Under the pieces are notes generated by a model. The model had not been told where the DNA came from. It was given only the letters and a program-made list of their open reading frames with translations, and did not search any database. Of a stretch of DNA of 64,000 nt, positions 30,307 to 40,525 are shown piece by piece. The position numbers and the translations under genes are program-made. How positions within the stretch are numbered: position 1 is the first letter of the stretch; every line of letters starts with the position of its first letter. The stretch lies in contig NZ_QMKQ01000007.1 of NCBI RefSeq assembly GCF_003287975.1, positions 62,001-126,000 on the forward strand, written 5' to 3'. This DNA comes from Arthrobacter sp. AQ5-05 (lineage in GTDB: Bacteria > Actinomycetota > Actinomycetes > Actinomycetales > Micrococcaceae).

Positions 30307-31641
30307 TTAGCCGGCGGCGGTGACGCGGTTTGTGAGGTCGGCTGCGTCGGGCATCCAGCCGGCCGGGTCCGCGGAAACCTGCTCCCCGCTGCGGATGTCC
30401 TTGACCTCGTGGGTGCCGTCCTCGGAAGTGAACCAGACGAAGGGGATGCCGCGCTTGTCCGCGTACTTGATCTGCTTGCCGAACTTCTCCGCCTTGGCGG
30501 CGACCTCGCAGGCGATGCCGCGGGCGCGCAGCGCGGCGGCGACGTCCTGCGCCTCGTTCCAGGAGTCGTCGTTGGCCAGGGTCACCAGCACCGCGGAGGG
30601 CACGGTGCGTGCGGCGGTGGCCGATTCCTCGGCGAGCATCCGCGAAACCAGCCGGGTGACGCCGATGGACAGGCCAACGCCCGGGTAGTTCTTCTTGCCG
30701 GTGGATGCCAGCGACTCGTAGCGTCCGCCGGAGCAGATCGAGCCCAGCGATTCGTGGCCCACCAGCACGGTCTCGTACACGGTGCCGGTGTAGTAGTCCA
30801 GGCCGCGGGCGATGGACAGGTCGGCGACGACCTTGCCCGGGGCGCGGCGCACGGCGGCCTCGATGACCTGGGCGAGCTCGTCCAGGCCCTCCTCCATCAG
30901 CGGGTGGGTGACGCCCAGGGCGCGCACCTGCTCGACGAAGGAGGTGTCGTCGGTGCAGATCTGCGCCAGGGCCAGGGCCGCCGCGGCCTGCTGGGCGGTG
31001 GCGCCGAGTTCGGTCTGCAGCAGTTCGGCGACCTTTTCCGCGCCGATCTTTTCCAGCTTGTCGATGGAGCGCAGCACCCCGGCGGTGTCGGACAGGCCCA
31101 GGCCAAGGTAGAAGCCCTCGGCGAGCTTGCGGTTGTTCACGCGCAGGCGGAAATCCCCGATCGGCAGGGCCGTCAGGGCCTCGGCGATGACCAGGGCGAG
31201 TTCCACGTCGTAGCGGAAGGGCAGCGTGCCGTCTCCCACCACGTCGATGTCGGCCTGCGTGAACTCGCGAAAGCGGCCGTCCTGCGGGCGCTCGCCGCGC
31301 CAGACCTTCTGCATCTGGTAGCGCCGGAACGGGAAGGGCAGGTGCCCGGCGTTTTCGACCACATAGCGGGCGAAGGGGACGGTCAGATCGAAGTGCAGGG
31401 CCAGCGCGTTCGGGTCGGACTTGGCCGACTCCTCGGCTGCCAGGCGGGAAAGGCCGTAGACCTCCTTGTCGATCTCGCCCTTGCGCAGCAGCTGCCCGAC
31501 GGTTTCCACGGCGCGGGTCTCGATGTTGGCGAACCCATGCAGCTCGAAGATCCGACGCAGCGTGTCCAGTACATGCTGCTCCACCGCACGCTCCTGCGGG
31601 AGCCATTCGGGGAAGCCGGATAGTGAGGCCTTGCGTGCCAT
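30307..31641 (-). CDS. hisS: Histidyl-tRNA synthetase
   Basis: This 444-residue class II synthetase has FRRYQMQKVWRGERPQDGRF (motif 2), the histidine-binding segment IARGLDYYTGTVYE and GLSIGVTRLVSRML (motif 3 area). The anticodon domain follows. MARKASLSGFPEWLP at 31641 was chosen as the start, with GGAG about ten bases upstream; the frame extends further without support. It is divergent from the DUF349 gene. Confidence 0.97.
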   Translation of the reverse strand: MARKASLSGFPEWLPQERAVEQHVLDTLRRIFELHGFANIETRAVETVGQLLRKGEIDKEVYGLSRLAAEESAKSDPNALALHFDLTVPFARYVVENAGHLPFPFRRYQMQKVWRGERPQDGRFREFTQADIDVVGDGTLPFRYDVELALVIAEALTALPIGDFRLRVNNRKLAEGFYLGLGLSDTAGVLRSIDKLEKIGAEKVAELLQTELGATAQQAAAALALAQICTDDTSFVEQVRALGVTHPLMEEGLDELAQVIEAAVRRAPGKVVADLSIARGLDYYTGTVYETVLVGHESLGSICSGGRYESLASTGKKNYPGVGLSIGVTRLVSRMLAEESATAARTVPSAVLVTLANDDSWNEAQDVAAALRARGIACEVAAKAEKFGKQIKYADKRGIPFVWFTSEDGTHEVKDIRSGEQVSADPAGWMPDAADLTNRVTAAG

Positions 31642-31855
31642 GAAGTCTGTACTCCTGTATGAAAGGGGAAAAGCGATGGTGGTTGCCACGTCCCTGGCAG
31701 CGGCGGGCCCGCCAGAGGCGGGTGCCGCGCCCAGCGGGCACGTAGGGAACCAAGTCTACTGGCGTGCCGGTGCGCCGAGGGCGAAACGACGCGAATGCGT
31801 CGCCGAATCGGGGCGGCAGAGTACCGGTGGGCGGGCCATGGCGGGTAAAGTGGCG

Positions 31856-31884
31856 GTGACAGTTGTGTCCTGAGCGCATAGTCT
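31856..31884 (+). promoter_or_regulatory. Putative promoter of the DUF349 gene
   Basis: GTGACA (31856-31861), a 17-base spacer and TAGTCT (31879-31884) resemble a housekeeping promoter and lie about 33 bases before the chosen GTG start. Confidence 0.4.
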
Positions 31885-31916
31885 CTGGGCCGATCCTTAG
31901 CGAAAGAGTTTCAGCG

Positions 31917-33563
31917 GTGACCACCAGTCAGCAATCCGACGACAATCTCCAGCCAGCAGCAGTGGCCGAGGAGCAGCAAACCGAAGGCACCCCGGCGCCG
32001 GTTAAGGCGCCAGTTGCGCCGGCAACCGACGCGGCACCTGTAACCGAGGCCGCCGAAGCCACCGAGCAGCCGGCCGAAGCGGCAACCGAGGCACCCTCGG
32101 CCGAAGCGCCCGCAGCCGAAGAGGCGCCGGTCGCCGAAACAGCGGCAACCGAGGCCAAGGCCGAGGAAGCAACTCCCGCCGCAGTGCCGAGCCCGGCAGC
32201 AGTGCCGACCCCGGCCGCCATGGCCCCGTCGCCCGGCGCACCGCGCCCGACCGGCAGGCACGCCGCCAAGGCCGCCGCACCGATTGCAGCTCCCCCGACC
32301 TTCACCACCCCGCTGGAGGAAGCCGCGAAGATCAGCCGCGTTTCCGAGGACGGCCACGTGTTTGTCATCATCGACGGCACCGAGCACCCGGTGGGCCAGT
32401 ACCCCGATGCCACCGCCGAGGAGGCCCTGGCCTACTTCGTGCGCAAGCACGACGAGGTCGTCTCCTCCCTGATGCTGCTCGAGCAGCGCGTTGTGGCCAA
32501 GGCACCGAGCTCGGACATGAACAAGACCCTGGACCACCTGGCCGCAACCGTGGCCGAACGCGCCATGGTCGGCGACATCCCGGCCCTTGAGGCCCGCATC
32601 GCGTCCGCACGCGCTGCCGTCGCCGAACTGGTTGCCGTCGAGCGCAAGGCCGGCGAGGAGCTGCGCGCCACCGAGCTTGCCGCCCGCGAGGCCATCGTCG
32701 CCGAGGCCGAGGCCCTTGCAGCGTTGGACCCGACCACCGTGCAGTGGAAGCAGGGCTCCAACCGCATGAACGACCTCTTTGATGCCTGGAAGGCAGCACA
32801 GAAGTCGGGCGTGCGCCTGGGCCGTTCCACCGAGGATTCGCTCTGGAAGCGTTTCCGCGGGGCCCGGACCACCTTCGACCGCCACCGCCGCGCCTACTTC
32901 TCGCAGCTGGATGCCACCAATGCCGAGGCCAAGAGCGCCAAGGAAGCGTTGATCGCCCGTGCCGAGGAGCTCTCGCGGTCCACCGACTGGGGAGCAACGG
33001 CCGGTGAATACCGCCGCCTGATGGACGAGTGGAAGGCCTCCAAGCGTGCCTCGCGCAAGGACGACGACGCACTGTGGGCACGCTTCCGCGCCGCCCAGGA
33101 CGTGTTCTTCGAGGCACGCTCCTCTGCCAACGCCGCCATCGACGAGGAGTTCGGCGCGAACCTCATCGTCAAGGAGGCGCTGCTTCTCGAGGCCAAGGCG
33201 CTGTTGCCGATCAAGGACCTGGCCACGGCCAAGCGCCTGCTGGATTCGATCCGCGACCGCTGGGAGTCCGCGGGCAAGGTTCCGCGCGCCGACATGCAGC
33301 GCGTGGAATCCTCGCTGCGCCAGGTCGAGGATGCCGTTCGTTCGGCGGAAGACGACCAGTGGCGCCGGTCCAACCCGGAGACCAAGGCACGGTCGAACTC
33401 GATGCTGACCCAGCTCGAGGACGCCATTGCCGGACTCGAGGACGACCTGGCCAAGGCGAAGGCCAAGGGCGTGGAGTCCAAGATCAAGGCTGCCCAGGAA
33501 GCCCTGGACGCCCGCCGCCTGTGGCTCGAGACCCTGCAGAAGTCCTCGGCCGACTTCCAGTAA
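31917..33563 (+). CDS. DUF349-repeat coiled-coil protein
   Basis: This 548-residue protein starts with a low-complexity Ala/Glu/Pro tract of about 120 residues. The rest is helical, with repeated DUF349 modules recognisable by LWKRFRGARTTFDRHRRAYF, ALWARFRAAQDVFFEARSSA and RDRWESAGKVPRADMQR. There is no signal peptide or membrane span. GTG at 31917 (TTSQQSDD) was preferred over an upstream TTG at 31863 because it follows AAAGAG and a possible promoter. DUF349 proteins are widespread in actinobacteria near hisS and rel but have no settled function. A strong terminator follows. Confidence 0.82.
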   Translation: MTTSQQSDDNLQPAAVAEEQQTEGTPAPVKAPVAPATDAAPVTEAAEATEQPAEAATEAPSAEAPAAEEAPVAETAATEAKAEEATPAAVPSPAAVPTPAAMAPSPGAPRPTGRHAAKAAAPIAAPPTFTTPLEEAAKISRVSEDGHVFVIIDGTEHPVGQYPDATAEEALAYFVRKHDEVVSSLMLLEQRVVAKAPSSDMNKTLDHLAATVAERAMVGDIPALEARIASARAAVAELVAVERKAGEELRATELAAREAIVAEAEALAALDPTTVQWKQGSNRMNDLFDAWKAAQKSGVRLGRSTEDSLWKRFRGARTTFDRHRRAYFSQLDATNAEAKSAKEALIARAEELSRSTDWGATAGEYRRLMDEWKASKRASRKDDDALWARFRAAQDVFFEARSSANAAIDEEFGANLIVKEALLLEAKALLPIKDLATAKRLLDSIRDRWESAGKVPRADMQRVESSLRQVEDAVRSAEDDQWRRSNPETKARSNSMLTQLEDAIAGLEDDLAKAKAKGVESKIKAAQEALDARRLWLETLQKSSADFQ

Positions 33564-33583
33564 CAGGTCGCACGGCAGCACGG

Positions 33584-33632
33584 GCGCCGGGCGGGTGCGG
33601 TTCGCAAGAACCGCAACCGCCCGGCGCTTTTT
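33584..33632 (+). terminator. Intrinsic terminator after the DUF349 gene
   Basis: A 20-bp stem with one mismatch (33584-33603 with 33608-33627), a GCAA tetraloop and five Ts (33628-33632) make this the most classical intrinsic terminator in the window. Confidence 0.92.
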
Positions 33633-33722
33633 GCTGCGCTGGGTGTTGGGCGCGGGCGCAGTTATCCACAATTTGGGCCTCTCCCCTGCCGCTGGGGCAC
33701 CGTGGCCTGTGAGAGTGGAGGG

Positions 33723-34385
33723 ATGGAAAGCACAGACATTGGCCGCAATCCGGCCCCAATCCCCGCAGCGCCGGCCGCAACACCGCAGTTTCCGCCCCGG
33801 GCCCGCGGGGGCCCGCGGGTGGTCCTGGTCGACGAGCCGTTCACGCTCAACGAGCTGCAGGCGCTGCGGCTGCGCGGGTCGTTGCGGGAGGTGCTGCCCG
33901 GGGCCTACATCGCCGCCGTGCATCCGGAAAACCCGGTGACCCGGGCGCAGGTGGCCGCCGCGGTGGCCGGGGAACAGTTGCTGCCCGGCAGGGCCCTGTG
34001 CAAGGGCACCGCCGCATGGGTGTATGGCTGTGCGCCGATGCCGCGCGAACTGGACATCGTGGTCCCGCGCTACCACCGGCCGTGCGCCCCGACGGCCCGG
34101 ATGCTGCTGCGGCTTAGCGAGGGCGTGCTTGACGAAGAGCAGATCTGCACCGTGGGAGGCGTGGCGGTGACCTCGCCGCTGCGCACCGCGATGGACATCG
34201 CCTTCAATTCCGAGTGGCGTGAATCGCTGCCGGTGCTCGCGGCCATCGACGCCTCGCCGCGCCTGCGCTGCGGGTACCGGCAGATGCTGGATTCGATCAA
34301 CGAGCAGGTGCGCCGCCCCGGACGGCGCCGGGCGCTGGGCGCGGTCACCCGGCTGATGGAGGCACCCCTGCCCGCAGCGGCCTGA
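33723..34385 (+). CDS. AbiEi-antitoxin-like / DUF559-related protein
   Basis: This 220-residue soluble protein has a flexible Pro/Ala-rich start, then a winged-helix-like part (FTLNELQALRLRGSLREVLP, GAYIAAVHPENPVTRAQVAA) and a domain with GRALCKGTAAWVYGCAPMP and VTSPLRTAMDIAF. Actinobacteria have many such proteins, annotated as type IV AbiEi-family antitoxin domain or DUF559-related; the DUF559 nuclease end is absent here. No AbiEii toxin gene is adjacent, so a toxin-antitoxin role is unsupported. ATG at 33723 directly follows GGAGGG; a GTG at 33702 is an alternative. It converges with rel. Confidence 0.6.
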   Translation: MESTDIGRNPAPIPAAPAATPQFPPRARGGPRVVLVDEPFTLNELQALRLRGSLREVLPGAYIAAVHPENPVTRAQVAAAVAGEQLLPGRALCKGTAAWVYGCAPMPRELDIVVPRYHRPCAPTARMLLRLSEGVLDEEQICTVGGVAVTSPLRTAMDIAFNSEWRESLPVLAAIDASPRLRCGYRQMLDSINEQVRRPGRRRALGAVTRLMEAPLPAAA

Positions 34386-34410
34386 GCACCGCCGCAGCTG
34401 CGCCCCGCAG

Positions 34411-34444
34411 GGGGGAAACCGCCCTAGGTGCGGCGGTTTCCCCC
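34411..34444. terminator. Bidirectional terminator overlapping the rel stop codon
   Basis: A perfect 13-bp stem (34411-34423 with 34432-34444) has an eight-base loop that contains the rel stop codon (34424-34426). One arm is within the last rel codons. It serves both the rel gene and the convergent AbiEi-like gene. Confidence 0.8.
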
Positions 34445-36715
34445 GGAGGTGCGGTACACGTCGTACACCCCGTCGATGCGCCGCACGGAATTCAGCACGT
34501 GGTTGAGGTACTTCGGGTCGCCCATCTCGAAGGCAAAGCGGGAGAAGGCCACCCGGTCCCGGGAGGTGGACACGCTCGCTGCCAGGATGTTCACGTGGTT
34601 CTCCGAGAGCACCCGGGTCACGTCCGAGAGCAGCGACTTGCGGTCAAGGGCCTCGACCAGGATCTCCACCAGGAAGACACTGGACTTGGTCGGCGCCCAC
34701 TGCACCTCGACCAGGCGGTCGGGCTGCAGCTCGAGCTCCTTGAGGTTCACGCAGTCGGTGCGGTGCACCGAGACGCCGGAGCCGCGTGTGACAAAGCCGC
34801 GGATCGGGTCCGGCGGCACCGGGGTGCAGCAGCGTGCCAGCTTCGCCAGCACCTCTCCGGCACCCGGAACGATGACCCCGGCGTCGGAGTCGGCGGGCCG
34901 ACTGGGCACCGCGTAGATGGGGGTTTCCTCCAGCACCTCCGCGACGGAGCCGTTTTCCCCGCCGACCAGCGCGGTGAGGTGCTCGATGACGTTCTGGGCG
35001 GAGGTGTGTCCGTCGCCGACGGCGGCGTAGAGCGCGGAGATGTCGTGGTGGCGCAGCTCCTGGGCGACGGCGGAGAGCACGTCGTGGGTCATGAGCTTTT
35101 GCAGCGGAAGGTTGTTCTTCCGCAGCGCCTTGGTCAGCTGCTCCTTGCCCTTCTCAATGGCTTCCTCGCGGCGTTCCTTGGTGAACCACTGGCGGATCTT
35201 GTTCCGCGCGCGCGCGGACTTGACGAAGCCGGCCCAGTCCTGTGACGGGCCTGCGTTCTCGGCCTTGGAGGTGAAGACCTCCACCATGTCGCCGTGGTGC
35301 AGTTCCGAGTTCAGCGGGACCAGCTTGCCGTTCACCCGGGCGCCGATGGTGCGGTGCCCCACGTCGGTGTGCACCGAGTAGGCGAAGTCCACCGGGGTGG
35401 AGCCCACCGGCAGGGACATGATCTGGCCCTTGGGGGTGAAGACGAAGACCTCGGCGGTGTTGATCTCGTAGCGCAGGGAATCCAGGAACTCGTTGGAGTC
35501 GGAAGTTTCCTTCTGCCAGTCCATGAGGCTGCGCAGCCAGTCCATGTCCTGTTCCTCGACCGAGCGGGAGTCCCCGCCGTTGCCGTGCTTGTACTTGAAG
35601 TGCGCCGCCACGCCGTACTCGGCGCGCTGGTGCATGTCGTGGGTGCGGATCTGGATCTCCACCGGCTTGCCGCCGGGGCCGATCACGGTGGTGTGCAGCG
35701 ACTGGTACAGGTTGAACTTGGGCAGCGCGATGTAGTCCTTGAAGCGCCCCGGCAGCGGGGTCCAGCGCGCATGCATGAGCCCCAGCACCGCGTAGCAGTC
35801 CTTGACGGTGTCAACCAGGACCCGCACGCCCATCAGGTCGTGGATGTCGTCGAAGTCCTTGCCGCGCACGATCATCTTCTGGTAGATCGAGTAGTAGTGC
35901 TTGGGCCGGCCGCTGATGGTGGCCTTGAGGCGTGCGGCGGTGATGTCCTCGGAGATGGCGGAGCGCACCGTGGCCAGGTACTTCTCGCGCTCCGGGGTGC
36001 GCTCCCCCACCATCCGCACGATCTCCTCGTAGACCTTGGGGTGCAGGGCGGCGAAGGAGAGGTCCTCGAGCTCCCACTTGACGGTGTTCATGCCCAGGCG
36101 GTGGGCCAGCGGGGCGAAGATCTCCAGGGTCTCGCGGGCCTTCTTGGCGCTGGACTCCGGGGAGACGTAGCGCCAGGTGCGGGCGTTGTGCAGGCGGTCG
36201 GCCAGCTTGATCAGCAGCACCCGGATGTCCTTGGACATCGCGATGACCATCTTGCGCACGGTCTCGGCTTGCGCTGCCTCCCCGAACTGGACCTTGTCCA
36301 GCTTGGTGACCCCGTCGACCAGCTTCGCGATCTCGCTCCCGAACTCGGCGGTGAGCTGTTCCAGGGAATAGTCGGTGTCCTCGACGGTGTCGTGCAGCAG
36401 CGCGGCGGCAAGGATCGCCCCGGTCATGCCCATCTCGGCCAGGATGGTGGCCACGGCGACCGGGTGGGTGATGTACGGGTCCCCGCTCTTGCGTTTCTGG
36501 CCCTCGTGGTGGTGCTCGGCGACCGCGTACGCGCGCGCCAGCAGGTCGATGTCGGCCTTGGGGTTCTGCGCGCGCACTGTGCGCAGCAGCGGTTCCAGGG
36601 TCGGGGGCTGGGCGGTGGAGCCGCGGCCGGCCAGGCGGACCAGCCGGGAGATGGTCCCGCGCTTGGGTGCGGGATTCGGGGCCCCGGGCATCATGACACC
36701 GTGGTTCTCTGCCAT
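34424..36715 (-). CDS. rel: Bifunctional (p)ppGpp synthetase/hydrolase Rel
   Basis: This 763-residue long RSH protein controls the stringent response. The hydrolase HD domain is intact ([26 protein letters not shown]), so hydrolysis should work. The synthetase domain has [18 protein letters not shown] and [20 protein letters not shown], followed by TGS ([20 protein letters not shown]), the conserved-cysteine domain ([20 protein letters not shown]) and a C-terminal ACT domain. MAENHGVMM at 36715 has an ideal GGAGG. The longer frame upstream is antisense to secF. It sits downstream of the sec genes as in other actinobacteria. Confidence 0.97.
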   Translation of the reverse strand: MAENHGVMMPGAPNPAPKRGTISRLVRLAGRGSTAQPPTLEPLLRTVRAQNPKADIDLLARAYAVAEHHHEGQKRKSGDPYITHPVAVATILAEMGMTGAILAAALLHDTVEDTDYSLEQLTAEFGSEIAKLVDGVTKLDKVQFGEAAQAETVRKMVIAMSKDIRVLLIKLADRLHNARTWRYVSPESSAKKARETLEIFAPLAHRLGMNTVKWELEDLSFAALHPKVYEEIVRMVGERTPEREKYLATVRSAISEDITAARLKATISGRPKHYYSIYQKMIVRGKDFDDIHDLMGVRVLVDTVKDCYAVLGLMHARWTPLPGRFKDYIALPKFNLYQSLHTTVIGPGGKPVEIQIRTHDMHQRAEYGVAAHFKYKHGNGGDSRSVEEQDMDWLRSLMDWQKETSDSNEFLDSLRYEINTAEVFVFTPKGQIMSLPVGSTPVDFAYSVHTDVGHRTIGARVNGKLVPLNSELHHGDMVEVFTSKAENAGPSQDWAGFVKSARARNKIRQWFTKERREEAIEKGKEQLTKALRKNNLPLQKLMTHDVLSAVAQELRHHDISALYAAVGDGHTSAQNVIEHLTALVGGENGSVAEVLEETPIYAVPSRPADSDAGVIVPGAGEVLAKLARCCTPVPPDPIRGFVTRGSGVSVHRTDCVNLKELELQPDRLVEVQWAPTKSSVFLVEILVEALDRKSLLSDVTRVLSENHVNILAASVSTSRDRVAFSRFAFEMGDPKYLNHVLNSVRRIDGVYDVYRTSGGNRRT

Positions 36716-36877
36716 CGGGTGCCTCCTATCGATCGGGATCCGTCGCGTGGGCGCGTGGCGCGCCGTTTGGGGTGGCCGTGGAGCGCGGCACCTGCCCCGA
36801 GGGGACCAGGCACCGCCGGGACTTTCACCACGCCCAAGTTCCTCTTGCAAGGTTATAGCACTTCGTGCCCAAAGGCA

Positions 36878-36918
36878 GACGGCGGGGACCCGGAGTTCAC
36901 ACCCGGGTCCCCGCCGTC
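36878..36918 (-). terminator. Terminator downstream of secF
   Basis: A perfect 16-bp stem (36878-36893 with 36903-36918) and nine-base loop lie 36 bases after the secF stop. It separates the sec genes from rel. Confidence 0.8.
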
Positions 36919-36954
36919 GCCGTGCCCGCAAATACCCCGGGCTTCGGCACATGC

Positions 36955-37938
36955 CTAGGCGTTGGCCAGGCGGTGCGCCGCGATCTTCTTGTTGTGCCGC
37001 TCGATCTCCGCTTCGCCGTCGCGCAGCAGCGAGTACAGCGGAGCCTGGACGAACAGCGTCGACAGCGCCGAGACGATGATGCCGATGAACAATGCCAGCG
37101 ACAGGTCCTTGAGCGTTCCGGCACCCAGCAGGTAGGAACCGATGAACAGGATCGAGGCCACCGGAAGCACCGCCACCACCGAGGTGTTGATCGAACGCAC
37201 CAGCGTCTGGTTGATGCCCAGGTTCACCAGTTCCTCGAAGGTCCGCTTGTTCTGGTCCTGGAACCCGGCGGTGTTCTCGCGCACCTTGTCGAAGACCACC
37301 ACGGTGTCGTACAGCGAGTAGCTCAGGATGGTGAGGAACCCGATGATCGCCGAGGGGGTGACCTCGAAGCCGGACAGCGCGTAGATCCCGGCGGTGACGA
37401 TCACGACCTGCAGCAGCCCGATGATTGCCGCCAGCGACATCTTCCAGGTGCGGAAGTATGCGGCCATCAGCAGCGAAACCAGCACCACGAACACGACCAG
37501 GCCGATCAGTGCCTGCTTGGAGACGTCGGCGCCCCAGGTCGGTCCGACGAAGGTCGAGGTGACCTCGGACTTGGTCACCCCGTACGCGGTGGCCAGTGCC
37601 TCGGCGACCGACAGCGTCTGGTCGTCGGTCAGCTTGTCGGTCTGAACGCGCATGGTGTTCGGCGCGATGTTGGTGACCCGTGGGTGGTGGTCCGGGGCGA
37701 TCGCCACCACGGTCTTCTCGCCGGTGGGGACATCGACGTGCTCGACCTTGGAGATGGTGAATTCGGATCCGCCGCGGAACTCGATGCCGAGGTTGAACCC
37801 GCCCTTGACGACGGGGACCAGGAGGGCGAGCAGGACCAGGGCCGCGGAGATGGACAGCCACAGCTTGCGCTTGCCCGTGAACGGGTAGGACCGCTTGCCG
37901 GTGTAGAGCTCATTGCCCCAGGTTGCGAGACTAGCCAT
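36955..37938 (-). CDS. secF: Protein translocase subunit SecF
   Basis: This 327-residue membrane protein works with SecD to use the proton gradient late in protein export. It has six spans, a periplasmic loop after the first span starting [10 protein letters not shown], and the core [20 protein letters not shown] and [16 protein letters not shown]. The ATG at 37938 overlaps the secD end by eight bases, ensuring coupled synthesis. The cytoplasmic C-terminus is short. Confidence 0.97.
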   Translation of the reverse strand: MASLATWGNELYTGKRSYPFTGKRKLWLSISAALVLLALLVPVVKGGFNLGIEFRGGSEFTISKVEHVDVPTGEKTVVAIAPDHHPRVTNIAPNTMRVQTDKLTDDQTLSVAEALATAYGVTKSEVTSTFVGPTWGADVSKQALIGLVVFVVLVSLLMAAYFRTWKMSLAAIIGLLQVVIVTAGIYALSGFEVTPSAIIGFLTILSYSLYDTVVVFDKVRENTAGFQDQNKRTFEELVNLGINQTLVRSINTSVVAVLPVASILFIGSYLLGAGTLKDLSLALFIGIIVSALSTLFVQAPLYSLLRDGEAEIERHNKKIAAHRLANA

Positions 37939-39664
37939 TTGATGAATCCTTATCCACGCGTTCGTCCGACTTGGTGGGCGCCGCGGAGGTGGCCGCGGCC
38001 TTGCGTCGCTCGGCGATGGTCTGCCGGCGTTCGGCCTCGCTGGCCGCCTTGGCGTTCTTCTTGCCGCGGGCGGCCTCCGCCTCGGTGCTGAAGCTGCGGA
38101 TCTTGCCCGCGCCCTGGTACAGCGGCACCGCGCCGAGAAGCGAGGGATCGAGCCCGGAGAACCGGTGCCCCTCGCCGAAGAACCTGGTCTTGCCCAGCAG
38201 CTGCAGGGTCGGGTGGGTGAGCAGGAAGACCACCACGATGTCGACCACCGCGGTCAGCCCCAGGGTGAAGGCGAAGCCCCGCACGTTGCCCACGGCCACG
38301 ATGTACAGCACGATGGCGGCAAGGATGTTCACGGCCTTGGACGCCAGGATGGTGCGCTTGGCGCGCTTCCAGCCGATTTCCACGGCCGAGTGCAGCGGGC
38401 GCCCGTCGCGCAATTCGTCACGGATGCGTTCGAAGTAGACGATGAACGAGTCGGCGATCAGGCCGATGGACACAATCAGGCCCGCAACACCTGCCAGCGA
38501 GAGCCGGTAGTTCATCGACCAGCCCAGCAGCACCAGCGCGAGGTAGGTCAGCACGCCGGAAACCAGCAGCGAGACGATGGTGACCAGGCCCAGCAGGCGG
38601 TACTGGAAGATCGAGTAGATCGCCACCAGGCCCATGCCGATGAGCCCGGCGATCAATCCGCTGCGCAGCTGGTCCGAACCCAGGGTTGCGGAAATCTGCT
38701 GCTCGGACTGGATCTCGAAGCTGATCGGCAGTGCACCGAACTTCAGCTGGTCCGCCAGCGCTTTGGCCGATTGCTCGGTGAAGCTGCCGGTGATTTCGGC
38801 GCGCCCGTCGGCGATCACCGCGTTGGACCGCGGTGCGGAGATCACGGTGCCGTCAAGCACGATCGCGAACTGGTTCTGCGAACCTTGCATGGGGGTGATT
38901 CGCTTGGTGACCTCGGCGAACTTCGCCTTGCCGTCCGCGTTGAATTCCAGGGTCACGCCCCACTGCCCGGTGACCGCGCCCTGCTGGCCGCGGGACATCC
39001 CGAAGGAGGCATCGGTGATGTCGGAACCCGGAACCTCGACCGGGCCCAGGATGTATTTGGCGCCCGTATCCGGTTCGCAGGAGATCATCGGCTTGGCCGG
39101 GTCGTGGAGTTCTTCGGCACCCTGTCCGAGTTCCGTCGGGCAGTCGTAGGCCTCGAACTTCTGGTACAGGGCCGCGTCGATCCAGTTCATGTCCGAGGCA
39201 TTCTCGGGCTTGGCGCTCGGCTTGGGCAGATCGGCCTTGGCCAGACGCTGTTCCTTGGGAACGGCCGTGTACGGGCCGGCCAGGATGACCGGGCGGAACT
39301 CCATGTTCGCCGAGGCCTGGATCAGCTCGCGGGTGCGGGCATCGGGGATGCCGGGCATGGAGACGACGACGTTTCGGCCGGACTGCGTGGTGATCTCGGC
39401 TTCCGAGACACCGGTGCCGTCCACGCGCTGGCGAATGATTTCCACGGCCTGGTCCAGCTGCTCCTGCGTTGCCGCAGCACCGCCCGCCACCCGTGGTGCC
39501 AAGATCATTTGGGTGCCACCCTCGAGGTCGAGGGCAAGCTTGGGGGCAAAAGCTGCTTTCCCGCTCAGCACGCCGGTAATCAGGATGGCTGCCGAAATGA
39601 GGAAGATAACGCCGAGCCACAGCAGGGATTTGCGCGCCTGCTTGATCGGACCAGTAGATGACAT
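37931..39664 (-). CDS. secD: Protein translocase subunit SecD
   Basis: This 577-residue subunit has a first span (LLWLGVIFLISAAILITGVL), the signature ALDLEGGTQMIL, a large external P1 domain, and five C-terminal spans including SIGLIADSFIVYFERIRDEL. The tail is Lys/Arg/Ala-rich. MSSTGPIKQ at 39664 fits the family, but MEQPESL at 39688 has a better GGGG-type ribosome site and remains possible. yajC lies 224 bases upstream in the same direction. Confidence 0.96.
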   Translation of the reverse strand: MSSTGPIKQARKSLLWLGVIFLISAAILITGVLSGKAAFAPKLALDLEGGTQMILAPRVAGGAAATQEQLDQAVEIIRQRVDGTGVSEAEITTQSGRNVVVSMPGIPDARTRELIQASANMEFRPVILAGPYTAVPKEQRLAKADLPKPSAKPENASDMNWIDAALYQKFEAYDCPTELGQGAEELHDPAKPMISCEPDTGAKYILGPVEVPGSDITDASFGMSRGQQGAVTGQWGVTLEFNADGKAKFAEVTKRITPMQGSQNQFAIVLDGTVISAPRSNAVIADGRAEITGSFTEQSAKALADQLKFGALPISFEIQSEQQISATLGSDQLRSGLIAGLIGMGLVAIYSIFQYRLLGLVTIVSLLVSGVLTYLALVLLGWSMNYRLSLAGVAGLIVSIGLIADSFIVYFERIRDELRDGRPLHSAVEIGWKRAKRTILASKAVNILAAIVLYIVAVGNVRGFAFTLGLTAVVDIVVVFLLTHPTLQLLGKTRFFGEGHRFSGLDPSLLGAVPLYQGAGKIRSFSTEAEAARGKKNAKAASEAERRQTIAERRKAAATSAAPTKSDERVDKDSSNG

Positions 39665-39797
39665 CGTGAGGCTTTCTGGTTGTTCCATCGCCCCTGGGGG
39701 ATGGAGATTCCGCGGAAAACCCGGAGCCTGCCTGCAACCGGCCCCTGCGGGGTGGGGGTTGGGGCTGCTCCGGGCCGCATGGTGAAGGTCAATCGAA

Positions 39798-39845
39798 AGC
39801 CGGATCGCTCACCGGCGGGTCTGTGTGGCCCGCGGAAATCCGGCT
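39798..39845 (-). terminator. Stem-loop between yajC and secD
   Basis: An outer 8-bp stem (39798-39805 with 39838-39845) encloses a GGCGGG/CCCGC inner stem about 45 bases after the yajC stop. It may attenuate read-through into secD or only stabilise the yajC message; the sequence does not decide. Confidence 0.4.
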
Positions 39846-39888
39846 GCCGTTCACTGCTGGGTTGGTGTGCCCGAAGGCGCCAAGCGGA

Positions 39889-40350
39889 TTAGGCCTTGGG
39901 GCCGTTGTCCTCGTTGTTCAGGCGGCGCAAGGTCTCTTCCGGGGTTTCGTTTTCCGATCCCGGGGCCTCTTCGGCGCTCTCGACGGAGGCCGAGGTCAGC
40001 GACGAGGCGTCGTCGGGGACCTGAACCGGTGCGTCGGCCTCTTCCGGGGCCACGACCTTGGCAACGACCTGGGAGTGGACGGTGACGAAGCTGCCCGGGG
40101 AGACCTCCAGGACGATCTTGTTTTCGTCGGTGTCGATGCTCGCAATGGTGCCAAAGAGACCGAACTGGGTCATCACCTCGGCGCCGACGGCAAGGTTGGA
40201 GCGGATCTGCTCCTGTGCCTTCGCGGCCTTCTTGCGGCCACGCATCATCATGAAGATCAGCAGGCCGAAGGCGGCGAGCATGATCAACATGGTCGGGTCG
40301 AATGGGGCCTTTTCGCCGGAAGCGGCTTGGGCCAAAACGTATTCGGTCAC
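39889..40350 (-). CDS. yajC: Preprotein translocase accessory subunit YajC
   Basis: This 153-residue protein has one N-terminal span (about residues 20-38, PTMLIMLAAFGLLIFMMMRG), a basic stretch, and the YajC core VGAEVMTQFGLFGTIASID. The acidic C-terminal third is longer than in E. coli (110 residues). It starts with GTG at 40350. It belongs to the SecDF-YajC complex and sits between ruvB and secD, the conserved actinobacterial order. Confidence 0.93.
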   Translation of the reverse strand: MTEYVLAQAASGEKAPFDPTMLIMLAAFGLLIFMMMRGRKKAAKAQEQIRSNLAVGAEVMTQFGLFGTIASIDTDENKIVLEVSPGSFVTVHSQVVAKVVAPEEADAPVQVPDDASSLTSASVESAEEAPGSENETPEETLRRLNNEDNGPKA

Positions 40351-40525
40351 GTGTGGATACCTGTTCCTAAGTCATTGTCAACGGCGCGCACAATCGCAAT
40401 TGCGCAGCCGGTGGGCCTATCCATACTATAGGGAGATCCTGTCCAAACCCCGACCACAACGCAGTTTTGGCCTGCGAATGTCCTTGGAATGTGCCGGAGT
40501 GCCGCCAAGGTGGGTGACCTGCCGG

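Noticed and set aside
33723-34385. Toxin-antitoxin module
   Set aside because: The AbiEi-like protein has no adjacent AbiEii-type toxin gene; neighbours are DUF349 and rel. Only the domain resemblance is reported.
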